A stretch of DNA of 64,000 nt, taken from positions 1 to 64,000 of the forward strand of contig CAKZVK010000024.1 in NCBI GenBank assembly GCA_937921825.1, written 5' to 3'. Below are positions 1 to 9,832 of this stretch, piece by piece. The notes beneath the pieces are model-generated. The model saw nothing but the letters and a program-made list of their open reading frames with translations. It did not search any database and was not told the DNA's origin. Made by a program: the position numbers and the translations under genes. The stretch comes from an uncultured Saprospiraceae bacterium (GTDB lineage: Bacteria > Bacteroidota > Bacteroidia > Chitinophagales > Saprospiraceae). Position 1 is the first letter of the stretch. Each line of letters opens with the position of its first letter.

Positions 1-261
1 ATCAATTCTTGTTCTACTTAATGTAACAGCTCCATCTGACGAGGTAATACCATTCCAATCCCCGTTACATGCCTCTATGTATCCGCCATTCTTAGTAAAG
101 CTAACTCCATTATTAACGATGATCCAAGAGTTGTCCCACATTGAGAAATTAAGTCCAGAACCTATCGTGACATTTTGATCTATATACAAAGCACCATTGA
201 TACCTACTTCAGCATTTACTGTTTTCAAATCTTCAACATCAGTTAAATTTAGAGCATTCAT
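1..261 (-). CDS. Partial secreted/beta-helix-like protein fragment (3' end beyond window; 5' end probably truncated)
   Basis: Minus-strand open frame MNALNLTDVEDLKTVNAEVGINGALYIDQNVTIGSGLNFSMWDNSWIIVNNGVSFTKNGGYIEACNGDWNGITSSDGAVTLSRTRID runs off the left edge; in-frame stop a few codons upstream of the first ATG and no signal peptide. Confidence 0.5.
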   Translation of the reverse strand, partial: MNALNLTDVEDLKTVNAEVGINGALYIDQNVTIGSGLNFSMWDNSWIIVNNGVSFTKNGGYIEACNGDWNGITSSDGAVTLSRTRID

Positions 262-405
262 TAAGTCGTTTACGTTTGAACTGCGTAGTATTGTTCATTC
301 TAATTACATGATTGGTCTAGCCTCGCTAATGCTATCTTGATATACTTTCTAACTGATCATGATAAATCTTAATACGCTTATGTACCTCAGAGTAATAAAG
401 ATCGA

Positions 406-620
406 GTCGTCTATACGCAGAAGATATCGGTGGTGCGCTAGGATCACGGATTTAAAGGATTTCACTGAATTCTAGCGTTACTATGAACAGCGATGCAAAT
501 AAATCTGTGCAATCTCAAAATCCCTAAAATCCGTGATCCTGCAGTTATAGGAGAGCTTTAGAGTTTGTCCCTCAGGAAAATGGGGAATGGGTCGTGTATA
601 CGCAGAGGATATCGGTGGTG
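406..620. repeat. Degenerate repeat mosaic: 30-bp direct repeat (406-435 and 591-620, 28/30 identical) flanking an imperfect inverted repeat (440-463 / 517-540)
   Basis: gtcgtCtatacgcagaAgatatcggtggtg vs gtcgtGtatacgcagaGgatatcggtggtg; aggatcacggatttaaaggattt vs reverse complement of aaaatccctaaaatccgtgatcct. Confidence 0.75.
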
Positions 621-663
621 AGGTGATTTTTTGGTTGGCATTTTTTATTTGGAGCATGCAACT

Positions 664-707
664 ACCTCTCTTCACAAGAGAGGTCAGAATCTTTGCAAAA
701 GATTCTG
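664..707. repeat. Two back-to-back perfect hairpins
   Basis: acctctctt-cac-aagagaggt (664-684) followed directly by cagaatcttt-gca-aaagattctg (685-707). Confidence 0.8.
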
Positions 708-739
708 GGTGAGTTGACTCAGTAAACTGCTGCAGTTCC

Positions 740-1432
740 TTATCCCTTCAGCCACCTCTTGCAAAACTTCTTTATCCTCGTAGAAGGAATTTTCATCTTA
801 TACATGATAAAGGCTATGAGGTTAGTCAGATTAACTCTGAGATAGGAGTTGTTTTCGTATTTTCTAGCAGAGGCAAGGGCCTTAGATTTTCCTAAGTGAA
901 TCTTGATGCCATGACTTTTGATCCTATCATAGAATTCAAAGTCCTCCATGATATCAAAAGAGGTATTGTATCCTCCGAGTTTATCAAAGATATCTCTAGT
1001 AGCAAAATGTCCTTGGTCACCGCCACCACAGAAGAGCCCTTTATATTTTGTGAATGAGGCATTGATTTTAAGCAGTAAGTTCTGGGTTTCGAATTTATAG
1101 GGAAAGAGTCCAAAGCCAGAATTGTCGGACAGTGCATTTTGGATTTCAGAGAAATAGTTTTCTGGGGGTAATACATCAGCATGCAGAAAGAATAGCGTAT
1201 GACCTTTGGCTAGTTCTGCCCCTTGGTTCATTTGTCCAGCTCTTTGTGTCACAGTACATTTGTGATACTTGATGTTATACTGCAGACATAAAGTCTCGGT
1301 CTCATCAGATGAATGACTAGCATCTGCAACAATAAGTTCTATTTTGCTATTAGATTCCTTTAGGATGAAGGGTAATAACTGCTTAAGGTTATTATATTCA
1401 TTGTAACAAGGAATGATTATCGAAAGGTCCAA
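740..1432 (-). CDS. Glycosyltransferase family 2, TIGR04283-like
   Basis: MDLSIIIPCYNEYNNLKQLLPFI...ELIVADASHSSDET...AGQMNQGAELAKGHTLFFLHADVLPP. Confidence 0.88.
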   Translation of the reverse strand: MDLSIIIPCYNEYNNLKQLLPFILKESNSKIELIVADASHSSDETETLCLQYNIKYHKCTVTQRAGQMNQGAELAKGHTLFFLHADVLPPENYFSEIQNALSDNSGFGLFPYKFETQNLLLKINASFTKYKGLFCGGGDQGHFATRDIFDKLGGYNTSFDIMEDFEFYDRIKSHGIKIHLGKSKALASARKYENNSYLRVNLTNLIAFIMYKMKIPSTRIKKFCKRWLKG

Positions 1433-1449
1433 GAAATTTTAAGCTCTTT

Positions 1450-2244
1450 ATGAACTCGAATATAGTAATAGCAATCTTATTAAGTAGTACAATACTCTCA
1501 TGCAAGACCCATATCAGCCAATTAGCAGATTCTAGTCCGAGTTCTGCTGGAAAATACCTGTCGTTATCCATAGAGATGCTTGAGAAACTAGAAAAAGAGG
1601 AATCTGTAAAATCTATCAAAGATCAATTCGCTAGTAGCTCTCTAGAAGATATCGCACAAGAAATAAATACTGATGAAGAACGCTACGCCTTTTGGGTCAA
1701 TATTTACAATGCCTACATCATAAGTGTCCTCAAGGATAATCCAGAATATTATGAGGACAGGCGTAGTTTTTATAAGCAACCCTACATTAAGATTGCTGGA
1801 CGTGATTTTACTTTTGCCGAGATAGAACATGGCGTACTGAGGAGATCACAAAAGGAATATTTTCTTGGCTATATCAGTCATTTCTTTCCACCGAAGTATC
1901 AAAGAGTTTTACGTCCTGAAGAAAGAGATTATCGGGTACACTTTGCCTTAAACTGTGGTGCTAAAAGCTGTCCTCCTGTTCCTATCTTACGATTGAATAA
2001 TTTGGATCAGCAAATGGATAAATTGACGACTGACTACCTTAAAGCAATGACAGAGTATACCCCCTCTATTAACAAGGTAGTCACTACTCCATTGTTCTCA
2101 TGGTTTAGAGGAGACTTTGGAGGTAAGAAGGGCATAAAGAGAATCCTGTTAGAACAAGGATTGATCCCCAACAAAAAAGTGCAACTTGAATTTGGTCCTT
2201 ATGACTGGACTTTAGAAATAGATAATTTTGCAGCTGATAATTAG
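1450..2244 (+). CDS. DUF547 domain-containing secreted protein
   Basis: YAFWVNIYNAYIISVLK...FTFAEIEHGVLRR...VHFALNCGAKSCPPVPIL motifs. Confidence 0.85.
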   Translation: MNSNIVIAILLSSTILSCKTHISQLADSSPSSAGKYLSLSIEMLEKLEKEESVKSIKDQFASSSLEDIAQEINTDEERYAFWVNIYNAYIISVLKDNPEYYEDRRSFYKQPYIKIAGRDFTFAEIEHGVLRRSQKEYFLGYISHFFPPKYQRVLRPEERDYRVHFALNCGAKSCPPVPILRLNNLDQQMDKLTTDYLKAMTEYTPSINKVVTTPLFSWFRGDFGGKKGIKRILLEQGLIPNKKVQLEFGPYDWTLEIDNFAADN

Positions 2245-3335
2245 AAGGCTTCATTCATAGTCACATAGATATTAAATGCACCATCTCCAGACGCAAGATC
2301 TAACCTGATTCTAGTCCCTTCCTTTTCATCTAGTAGAAAACGCAGACCTGTGCCAAATCCGAACTTTAGGATATTATCGGAAAAATCAAAAGGGCCGTCG
2401 TTATAGATATGATTAGCAGAACCAAAGGCGACACCTGATAATCTTTTGTAGATAGGAAATCTGAACTCTGTCTCTATAGTAGATATGTTCCTTGCCATAT
2501 ATCTACGATCATTAAATCCTCTTGACCTTTTGGGAGAAGAAATATATTCATAATCAAAGAATGGGGTATTCGCTGAGGTATGAAAACTAGCAGCTTTCAG
2601 CGCTAGGGTTAGCTTTTCTTTCAGAGGAATAAAGTAGCGATAATCTATACTCGCTTTATGATAATCAAAGGGAGTAATGAATTCTGGAAGGCTTTTCTCG
2701 ACTTTGATTTCGAAATAGCTGCCTTGAGTAGAGGAGATGATATTATCTCGCTTATCTCTGACGATGAGGAATTGTAAATTCAATTTTGTACCTCCAGTAT
2801 AGCCTATAGGCTGCTCCGTATCTAAGAGGCCTTGATCTTCACGTTCTACGATGTCGAAGCCATCATACTTAAAGCCTGCACCATAGTACCAGATTTTATT
2901 TTTAGTGTAGGCATAGGAAAAATCAAAACGTGGAAAGTTGACCGAGTAGCTTTCTACATCTGCAGCTCTACTTGTACTGCCCGTTCCATAGTAGTTGTAG
3001 AAGTATCGATAGTATCCAAGCTCACCTACAAATCTATGTGTATTGCTTTGAGCATAGATTTCATAAGGGACGAAGAAGAGGAATTGATTCTTTAGGGTAT
3101 AGACAGCACTATAGATTATCTGCGATGGCCTATTGCTGTCATCTTCTCCACTATTCCTGAAAGTCAATATTCCAGTACCTCCTAAGCCCAAGCTGGTCTC
3201 CGGCAAGAAAAATGCTAAAGGAAAAATAGAATGATCGAAGACTAGAGAATCTTGTTGTTCCTGTGCCTGCCCATTCTGACTGAAGAGAAAGGACATGATG
3301 CAGATCATTAGGCAAAGAAACTTAGGCTTGTACAT
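2241..3335 (-). CDS. BamA/TamA-like outer membrane protein (Omp85 surface antigen domain)
   Basis: Signal peptide; beta-barrel pattern with GGTKLNLQFLIVRDKRDNIISSTQGSYFEIKVE and a C-terminal barrel. Confidence 0.8.
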   Translation of the reverse strand: MYKPKFLCLMICIMSFLFSQNGQAQEQQDSLVFDHSIFPLAFFLPETSLGLGGTGILTFRNSGEDDSNRPSQIIYSAVYTLKNQFLFFVPYEIYAQSNTHRFVGELGYYRYFYNYYGTGSTSRAADVESYSVNFPRFDFSYAYTKNKIWYYGAGFKYDGFDIVEREDQGLLDTEQPIGYTGGTKLNLQFLIVRDKRDNIISSTQGSYFEIKVEKSLPEFITPFDYHKASIDYRYFIPLKEKLTLALKAASFHTSANTPFFDYEYISSPKRSRGFNDRRYMARNISTIETEFRFPIYKRLSGVAFGSANHIYNDGPFDFSDNILKFGFGTGLRFLLDEKEGTRIRLDLASGDGAFNIYVTMNEAF

Positions 3336-4206
3336 TCGCTCGTTCTTGGAAGTAAAAGGAAGCTTGCATGATGAATCTTAAGGCCATTCTCAAGATGAGA
3401 AATACTTGTCCTATGATGATCGCTACAATTAACCAATGACCTATTAGTTTTTTTATCAAAAGATAAAGTAAGGTACAGCCGATAAGTACCAAGAGATTGA
3501 CTAAGCCTAGACCTATAGCTCTAGTGCTGAAAGTTGCAGCAGCTGCTGCGAGGTTAGCTTTTGTGATCAAGGTATCTTGATTGGAGGCTATTTTAGCCTT
3601 AGCTATTTCTTTGAAGATGGATATCAAAAAGGCACCTAGTCCTATAGCGGCTAGTAAGATCCAGAATTTAGTAATCAGGATACTTTCTGATTCTAATTCG
3701 AAAGGACTGAGACCTCCTGCACTAAATAATACGAAGCCAGCAGCACATAGTATTAATAGTGCAGACAAGGTATAGCTTCCTAGTCTCAAGAATCTAAAGG
3801 AATATTCTGCACCACCTTTCCAAAATTCTGTAAGTGGGACTTTCCTAGGGTAGTGTTTAATAAGTTGCATCATTCCACCACTAGAAAAAACCAACCAAAG
3901 AAAAAAGGGGATAACAAAACTCAGGAGTAGGGTTAGGTTCAGTTTTAACGCTTCGCCGTGATTATTGATGATGTCCATGAGGAGGGTATAGTCAAAAGGG
4001 CCAGCGATGGCTTCATGGTAGTTTGTTTTTTCGACTACTTTCTTCAGTAAGTTGCTTAGTGGGCCCAGAGCTATAAAGACCATCAGAAAACTCAGTCCAT
4101 GTAAGAGAAACAGGACTCTCCAGTTGAGGATAAGGCAGTTCCATCCTTCTCTATACAGTTGTAGGGTAGAGGTATAAGTTTTATTATATGTAGCCTGCTC
4201 TATCAT
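3322..4206 (-). CDS. Multi-pass integral membrane protein of unknown function
   Basis: Several hydrophobic helices; overlaps both neighbours by a few bases on the same strand (operon-like). Confidence 0.75.
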   Translation of the reverse strand: MIEQATYNKTYTSTLQLYREGWNCLILNWRVLFLLHGLSFLMVFIALGPLSNLLKKVVEKTNYHEAIAGPFDYTLLMDIINNHGEALKLNLTLLLSFVIPFFLWLVFSSGGMMQLIKHYPRKVPLTEFWKGGAEYSFRFLRLGSYTLSALLILCAAGFVLFSAGGLSPFELESESILITKFWILLAAIGLGAFLISIFKEIAKAKIASNQDTLITKANLAAAAATFSTRAIGLGLVNLLVLIGCTLLYLLIKKLIGHWLIVAIIIGQVFLILRMALRFIMQASFYFQERANVQA

Positions 4207-6215
4207 ATGAGTACGCTGAGCAGTTCTAGGCTATGCTGAGCAGAGGTAATGAGCCTCCCAAATAAGGCTCTGATGCCTCCCGATTTCTTTTCTAGCAGCA
4301 TGGAGTTGTTGAGAAAATTCTTGTCTAAGAATATCTTTCTGTCAGGATCTATTTCTGCGGCTATTACTTTTTGTGGGCCTACTATAGTAAAGGTCTTACA
4401 ATTATCTTTACCGTCCCAGTATTGTGTTTCTGTGGTATTGTCTTCATAAGTCAGCTGGAGTTCTACCGGGAGGTACATACCCTCTTCTCTACATACCTTT
4501 ACTTCATTGATAATAAAATCTTCTGCGGCATCTGCGATTTCACAATGCTCCTCTGAGCTGAGATAACCTCTATGTGCTGCTTTGGTTCTACTCTCCAAGC
4601 TAGTAACTGCATAGTCACATAGGTCTGTACCAAATAGTACCTGCTCAAAGTACCAGTCCATACCATCTGGATATTTATCAGCTTGATTCTTTATGACTAA
4701 TTCATTGACTATCGCAATAAAATCTTCTCTGCAGGGGTGATTGAATTTCCAAGTCTGAAAATAAGTCTTCATTATTTCGTCCATGGTAGCTGTCCCGATG
4801 AGGCCTTCTAGGGTCTGCAGCCACAGCGCTGTTTTGTTGTAGGAGATAGGACCGTAACCCCCTTCTGTGAATTCCCAGCTCTTGACACTATTAGGATGGG
4901 CTTGGTTAGTCGCTGATCCAAAAAACTCCGCTCTATTCCATTCCTTGTTTCCGGCATTGAAACCAAGTACTTCTATCGTGGAGGTAGAGTCTGACATATA
5001 GCTATCCAAGATGCGACTTTCATAATAAGTGGTAAAGCCCTCATCCATCCACGGTTCTTCTACCTCATGTGTCGCAACCATCTGCATAAAGTACTGATGG
5101 ATAAATTCATGTACGACCAAAGTTTCTGGAGTTTTGAATCCCGCTGGAAAGGAATTAAAACTTAGGGCTGTGATCAAAGTAGGATATTCCATGCCTCCTG
5201 TGAATAAGCCATGAATAGGAGGATCTACTATAGATAAGGTGCTGTAAGGGTAGACGCCAAGATATTCCTCTAGGTAAGCCATGCAGTATTTAATGGTATT
5301 CAGATACCGTGTTGCAAAGTGCTTCTTGTCAGGATAGGCATAGACTTTTATCTCTGTGTCTTTGTACTGATCTTCTACGATCTCGTAATGTGGAGAAGTC
5401 GACCAAGTAAAGTCTATAACATCCTCAGCTATAAACTGCCAGGTTTTGTTTTCTCCTTTTTTTTCTTGTCCTTTTAATTGACCTGAAGCGGCAACGACAT
5501 AGTTGTCAGGTACGGTAATACGTACGTCATAGAGCCCAAAGTCAGAATAATATTCTCCACTAGAATGATACTGATGACAATTCCAAGCACCTTCTTTTTG
5601 ATAGCGCATACCTGCAGGTTCGTATACACCTACTTTGGGAAACCATTGCGCTAAGAAGTAGAATTCCTTGTTATAGCCCGTCCGAGCCATAGTCTTAGGA
5701 ATCTTTGCAGTCCAGCTGAAGTTGATAATGATTTTCTCTTTAGGTCCTGCTGTCTTGACCAGGGGGACTTTGAGCACAGTACGATCTTCAGGGTTGGCAT
5801 CATCGGGTTGTATGTAATGACTGTTATCGAGTAAGCTATTACCCGCCTCATCAGTAATGGCAGTCATCTTACTCCAGCCCCATCTACATTCATCATCTTC
5901 TTCTAGGGATAAGAATGAGTTGAAGTCTCTTTCTTTGAGGAAAGTTGATTTTGTATTTTTAAAGGCATTGTAATAGAGATGAAACTGGAGGTGATCTATC
6001 GTATCGTCAGAGGGGTTCTGCCAGATGAGTTGTGTTCGTCCTTCTAAGAGCTTTTTATTTACATCCAAGGTCACATCCATCGCATAGTTAGCAACTCTTG
6101 GCGATAGAACATTTTGCCCTATTGCAGAGTTATAGCTGCAACTGATACAGAGCAACACTATCGTAGAGTAGAGCAGCTGATGAGTCCTAGAATATGTAGG
6201 GTAAAAGCTATACAC
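4203..6215 (-). CDS. M1 family metallopeptidase (aminopeptidase N-like)
   Basis: GGMEYPTLITAL and HEFIHQYF...EPWMDEGFTTYYE zinc-site motifs; signal peptide. Confidence 0.93.
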   Translation of the reverse strand: MYSFYPTYSRTHQLLYSTIVLLCISCSYNSAIGQNVLSPRVANYAMDVTLDVNKKLLEGRTQLIWQNPSDDTIDHLQFHLYYNAFKNTKSTFLKERDFNSFLSLEEDDECRWGWSKMTAITDEAGNSLLDNSHYIQPDDANPEDRTVLKVPLVKTAGPKEKIIINFSWTAKIPKTMARTGYNKEFYFLAQWFPKVGVYEPAGMRYQKEGAWNCHQYHSSGEYYSDFGLYDVRITVPDNYVVAASGQLKGQEKKGENKTWQFIAEDVIDFTWSTSPHYEIVEDQYKDTEIKVYAYPDKKHFATRYLNTIKYCMAYLEEYLGVYPYSTLSIVDPPIHGLFTGGMEYPTLITALSFNSFPAGFKTPETLVVHEFIHQYFMQMVATHEVEEPWMDEGFTTYYESRILDSYMSDSTSTIEVLGFNAGNKEWNRAEFFGSATNQAHPNSVKSWEFTEGGYGPISYNKTALWLQTLEGLIGTATMDEIMKTYFQTWKFNHPCREDFIAIVNELVIKNQADKYPDGMDWYFEQVLFGTDLCDYAVTSLESRTKAAHRGYLSSEEHCEIADAAEDFIINEVKVCREEGMYLPVELQLTYEDNTTETQYWDGKDNCKTFTIVGPQKVIAAEIDPDRKIFLDKNFLNNSMLLEKKSGGIRALFGRLITSAQHSLELLSVLI

Positions 6216-6267
6216 AACTTTTTTTAATCAGGTAAGAAACGAAGATACCTAAATCAACTAAAGAGAA

Positions 6268-6744
6268 ATGAAGAATTTGTCCCTTCCATTGAAAATTGTT
6301 ATTGCTGTCCTTGTCTGCCTACTATTAGGCTCAGCATCAGGAATACTGGCAGGTTCTGCTACTACAGAATGGTATATGCAATTACAAAAGCCCTCTTTTC
6401 AGCCACCGTCTTGGGTATTTGGTCCGGCATGGACACTATTGTATACCTTGATAGGATTAGCTTTGGCTTTTATCTGGGATAAAAAAGCTTCTCCCGCTAG
6501 AAGCACTGCCCTTAAGATTTTTGCGGTACAGTTTTTTTTGAATCTTATTTGGTCCCCAATATTTTTCTACTGGAATCAGATAGCTTTGGCACTAGTTGTC
6601 ATTATAGTATTGTGGTTTTTGATTATTGCGACGATTAGAGCTTTCAAAAAGATAGATAGTAGAGCCGCTTATCTATTGATTCCTTATTTGCTTTGGGTTA
6701 CATTCGCGACTGTATTGAATGCATCCATTGTATATCTAAACTAA
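6268..6744 (+). CDS. tspO: TspO/MBR family protein
   Basis: WYMQLQKPSFQPPSWVFGPAWTLLYTLIGLALAFIWD signature. Confidence 0.94.
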   Translation: MKNLSLPLKIVIAVLVCLLLGSASGILAGSATTEWYMQLQKPSFQPPSWVFGPAWTLLYTLIGLALAFIWDKKASPARSTALKIFAVQFFLNLIWSPIFFYWNQIALALVVIIVLWFLIIATIRAFKKIDSRAAYLLIPYLLWVTFATVLNASIVYLN

Positions 6745-6753
6745 AAGGAACAT

Positions 6754-7101
6754 ATGAAGACCATCGTATCTCTGGAAGGAGTTGAATTTTTTGCCTATCA
6801 CGGCTTTTATGATGAAGAGAGAAAGAAAGGAAATACTTTTATCTGTGATGTGTCTGTAGAGCTGAAGAGTTTTGATTCCTTAGATGATAATATTGATGAC
6901 ACGGTCAATTATGAAGAGATCTACAAGATCGTAGAAGAGGAGATGCAACAAACTAAGAAGTTGATAGAAACAGTCGCCTTGCATATCATCAAGCGGATTC
7001 AAGAATTAACTAATGTAACTGCCGCCAAGGTCCGTCTGCACAAGTTACAACCGCCTATGGATGGCAAAATAAAAAAGGCTGTCGTAGAGATGCAGTTCTA
7101 A
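6754..7101 (+). CDS. folB: Dihydroneopterin aldolase
   Basis: VSLEGVEFFAYHGFYDEERKKGNTFICDVSVEL...LHKLQPPMDG. Confidence 0.93.
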   Translation: MKTIVSLEGVEFFAYHGFYDEERKKGNTFICDVSVELKSFDSLDDNIDDTVNYEEIYKIVEEEMQQTKKLIETVALHIIKRIQELTNVTAAKVRLHKLQPPMDGKIKKAVVEMQF

Positions 7102-7149
7102 TCTTCTCAGTATAATCTTTTAGTATTGTGAAAATACTATCTTAGTCTC

Positions 7150-8616
7150 ATGACCAAGGTAGAATCCACTCAAGAGCCCTTTTCTAATAAGCAGTTGAAT
7201 ATTCTAGAGGCACTTATTCCTCTAGTTGTACTGGTAGCCTTATTGATTATAAATGTCTATGTTTTTGGAGACGATGCCCTTAGTGGTTCTAATCAATTTG
7301 TGTTGTTGCTAGGAGCTGCAGTTGCTGCTCTAGTTGGTTTTAGAAATGGCGTCTCATATAAAAGCATGATCGCCGAGGTGGCAGATAATTTTAAGTCTAC
7401 CACGGGTGCTATTTTGATTCTACTGATGGTAGGGGCCTTGGCGGGGACCTGGCTGATCAGTGGAGTTATCCCTGCTATGATCTACTATGGACTGAAGATC
7501 TTAAACCCAGCTATCTTTCTGCCTGCTACAGTTATTATCTGTGCTATAATCTCGATAGCTACTGGTTCTTCTTGGACGACCTCTGCTACGGTAGGTATTG
7601 CTCTCGTCGGTATCGGAAAGGCCTTAGGTATTCCTATGGGAATGACAGCAGGAGCAGTAATTTCTGGAGCCTACTTTGGAGATAAAATGTCTCCTTTATC
7701 AGATACAACTAATCTAGCTTCTGCTATGGCAGGAGCAGAATTATTTACTCATATAAAGTATATGTCCTTGACTACTGTACCCTCAGTGGTCATCACGATC
7801 ATATTATTTGCTCTGCTCAGCTTTATGCAAGAAACAACAGGTAGCGCTGAGACGGCAGATATGCTTATGGGTATCCAAGCCTCATTTAATACGACGCCAT
7901 TGTTATTCATCGTACCTATCGTCGTGGTCCTGCTGATTATAAAGAAGACACCACCTTTAGTAGCACTGCTGGCAGGCACTCTGTTGGGAGGTCTATTTGC
8001 ACTTATATTCCAGACTAGTATAGTTGCCGAAGTAGCAGGAGCTGAGACTTTCGACTGGCAGGCAGGGTATAAGGGAGTGATGAATGCAATTACAAGAGAT
8101 GTTGCAATTACCACAGAAAATGAGGCACTGAATGATCTGTTTTCCTCAGGAGGCATGAATGGTATGCTAGGGACGATCTGGCTTATAATGTGTGCCATGG
8201 TTTTTGGGGGCATCATGGAGGCCATAGGGGCCTTGGCTAGAATCAGTTCAGCGCTACTCAGTATGGCTAAGTCTGTGTTTGGTCTATTTGCAGCTACAGT
8301 GGCGAGTGCACTCTCTTTAAATTTGACCGCCTCTGATCAGTATCTCTCTATTGTCGTGACAGGTAAGATGTTTGATAAAGCCTATGAAGAGAAAGGTCTA
8401 GCGCCAGAAAACTTAAGTAGAACCATAGAGGATTCTGGGACGGTGACTTCAGTATTGATTCCTTGGAATACTTGCGGTGCCTATCAGAGTGGCGTCCTAG
8501 GTGTAGGAGTCGCCGAGTACTTTGTCTATGCCTTTTTTAATTGGATCAGCCCTCTGATGACCTTGCTTTTTGCAGCCTTCGGTATCAAGATAAAACAACT
8601 GGTTCACAAGGATTAA
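7150..8616 (+). CDS. Na+/H+ antiporter NhaC family protein
   Basis: GSSWTTSATVGIALVGIGKALGIPMGMTAGAVISGAYFGDKMSPLSDTTNLA motif; many transmembrane helices. Confidence 0.92.
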   Translation: MTKVESTQEPFSNKQLNILEALIPLVVLVALLIINVYVFGDDALSGSNQFVLLLGAAVAALVGFRNGVSYKSMIAEVADNFKSTTGAILILLMVGALAGTWLISGVIPAMIYYGLKILNPAIFLPATVIICAIISIATGSSWTTSATVGIALVGIGKALGIPMGMTAGAVISGAYFGDKMSPLSDTTNLASAMAGAELFTHIKYMSLTTVPSVVITIILFALLSFMQETTGSAETADMLMGIQASFNTTPLLFIVPIVVVLLIIKKTPPLVALLAGTLLGGLFALIFQTSIVAEVAGAETFDWQAGYKGVMNAITRDVAITTENEALNDLFSSGGMNGMLGTIWLIMCAMVFGGIMEAIGALARISSALLSMAKSVFGLFAATVASALSLNLTASDQYLSIVVTGKMFDKAYEEKGLAPENLSRTIEDSGTVTSVLIPWNTCGAYQSGVLGVGVAEYFVYAFFNWISPLMTLLFAAFGIKIKQLVHKD

Positions 8617-8792
8617 GTGTTAAAAAATAGTATTAGATCTCAAATATTTTAGCACCTTCACGACCAACTTAAAAGTAATCAAGTAAGCTTCTCTCTGAAG
8701 CAGACATTCTTAATTACAATTACAATACATTTAAGTTATCTATCCTTTCTCCCATCGGGGAAGTTTATTAATGTATTACAGTTTTAACTTAT

Positions 8793-9776
8793 TTGAATTC
8801 TTACCTGAGTATACTATACTTATCCATAGGACTAGCTTTGATATTGGCTAGTTGTGTGAAGGAAGACCCATGTTACTACGTGGGCCACCCTGATGATATA
8901 CGTATAGAATCAGAATTCGTCTCCATGAATCCTGAGGGTAAGCCTGTCATGAAGTTATATCTCGTCTATGATAAAATAGATACCTCTACAGCAGAATATA
9001 AGTGGGAAATAAATGGTCAGGTCAGTGAGACCAGCACTATGATCGTCACAGATGATGGTCCTGCCTCAGGTTATATTAAAATTAGAAATTCGGAAGATCA
9101 GTGTTTCCTTTATAAGGAAGTAGATGAGGTATTTGATTTTTCTGATTGCTGTGAGTACATGGGTGATGAGGATTATGTCACTATAAGAGAACTCAAAGAT
9201 TGCTCTGGAGGAGATAATAAGTTGATCCTAGAGGCTGAATACAAGGGTCCATCTAATATGGGTCTGACTTACAGATGGGATATAGAAGGGCAGACCAGTG
9301 ATGAGGTCTTTATTGTACTGGAAGGAGATGGAATCATGGATGGTACTCTTAGGGTCATGAATCCAGAAGATAGTTGTACTATGGTTATTCCTGTAGTAGC
9401 CAACTTGCTTTTTGGTAGTATCATTGGAAATCGAGTATGGATTGATAATCCGAGTTCTATTGGGCAATCGCATATATTAGATTCAACTGATACTCAAGCA
9501 GAAGGTATATCAGTAGACCTCCTGACTTACCCAGAAATGGAACTTGTGGAGACCACTGTTACTGATGATGAGGGATACTACTTATTTCTGAATGCAGCTA
9601 GTAGAGAATATGTTTTGCAGTTTCATGCGCCTTCTCAATACGAATTCGTTTTAAAGAATTATAGTCAAGATGATACTGAAGATAGTGACGCTAATTTTGA
9701 TGGTCTCACAGATCCATTCTTCCTAGACAATTGTGAGCAAATTATAACTTTGGACGCTGGTCTGAAATTGAAGTAA
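8793..9776 (+). CDS. Lipoprotein with SdrD_B-like domain (TTG start)
   Basis: Lipobox LILASC; GSIIGNRVWIDNPSSIGQSHILDSTDTQAEGISVDLL...TTVTDDEGYYLFLN. Confidence 0.7.
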   Translation: MNSYLSILYLSIGLALILASCVKEDPCYYVGHPDDIRIESEFVSMNPEGKPVMKLYLVYDKIDTSTAEYKWEINGQVSETSTMIVTDDGPASGYIKIRNSEDQCFLYKEVDEVFDFSDCCEYMGDEDYVTIRELKDCSGGDNKLILEAEYKGPSNMGLTYRWDIEGQTSDEVFIVLEGDGIMDGTLRVMNPEDSCTMVIPVVANLLFGSIIGNRVWIDNPSSIGQSHILDSTDTQAEGISVDLLTYPEMELVETTVTDDEGYYLFLNAASREYVLQFHAPSQYEFVLKNYSQDDTEDSDANFDGLTDPFFLDNCEQIITLDAGLKLK

Positions 9777-9832
9777 AAGCAACTTGTTCTTTTGACTAGA
9801 TTCTATTTCTAGTTATTTCCTATTTTTAGTAC

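Noticed and set aside
481-675. 64-aa minus-strand ORF in the repeat region
   Set aside because: Built from the direct/inverted repeats and hairpin; no protein-like features
7749-8225. 158-aa minus-strand ORF inside the NhaC-like gene
   Set aside because: Antisense to conserved transporter coding sequence
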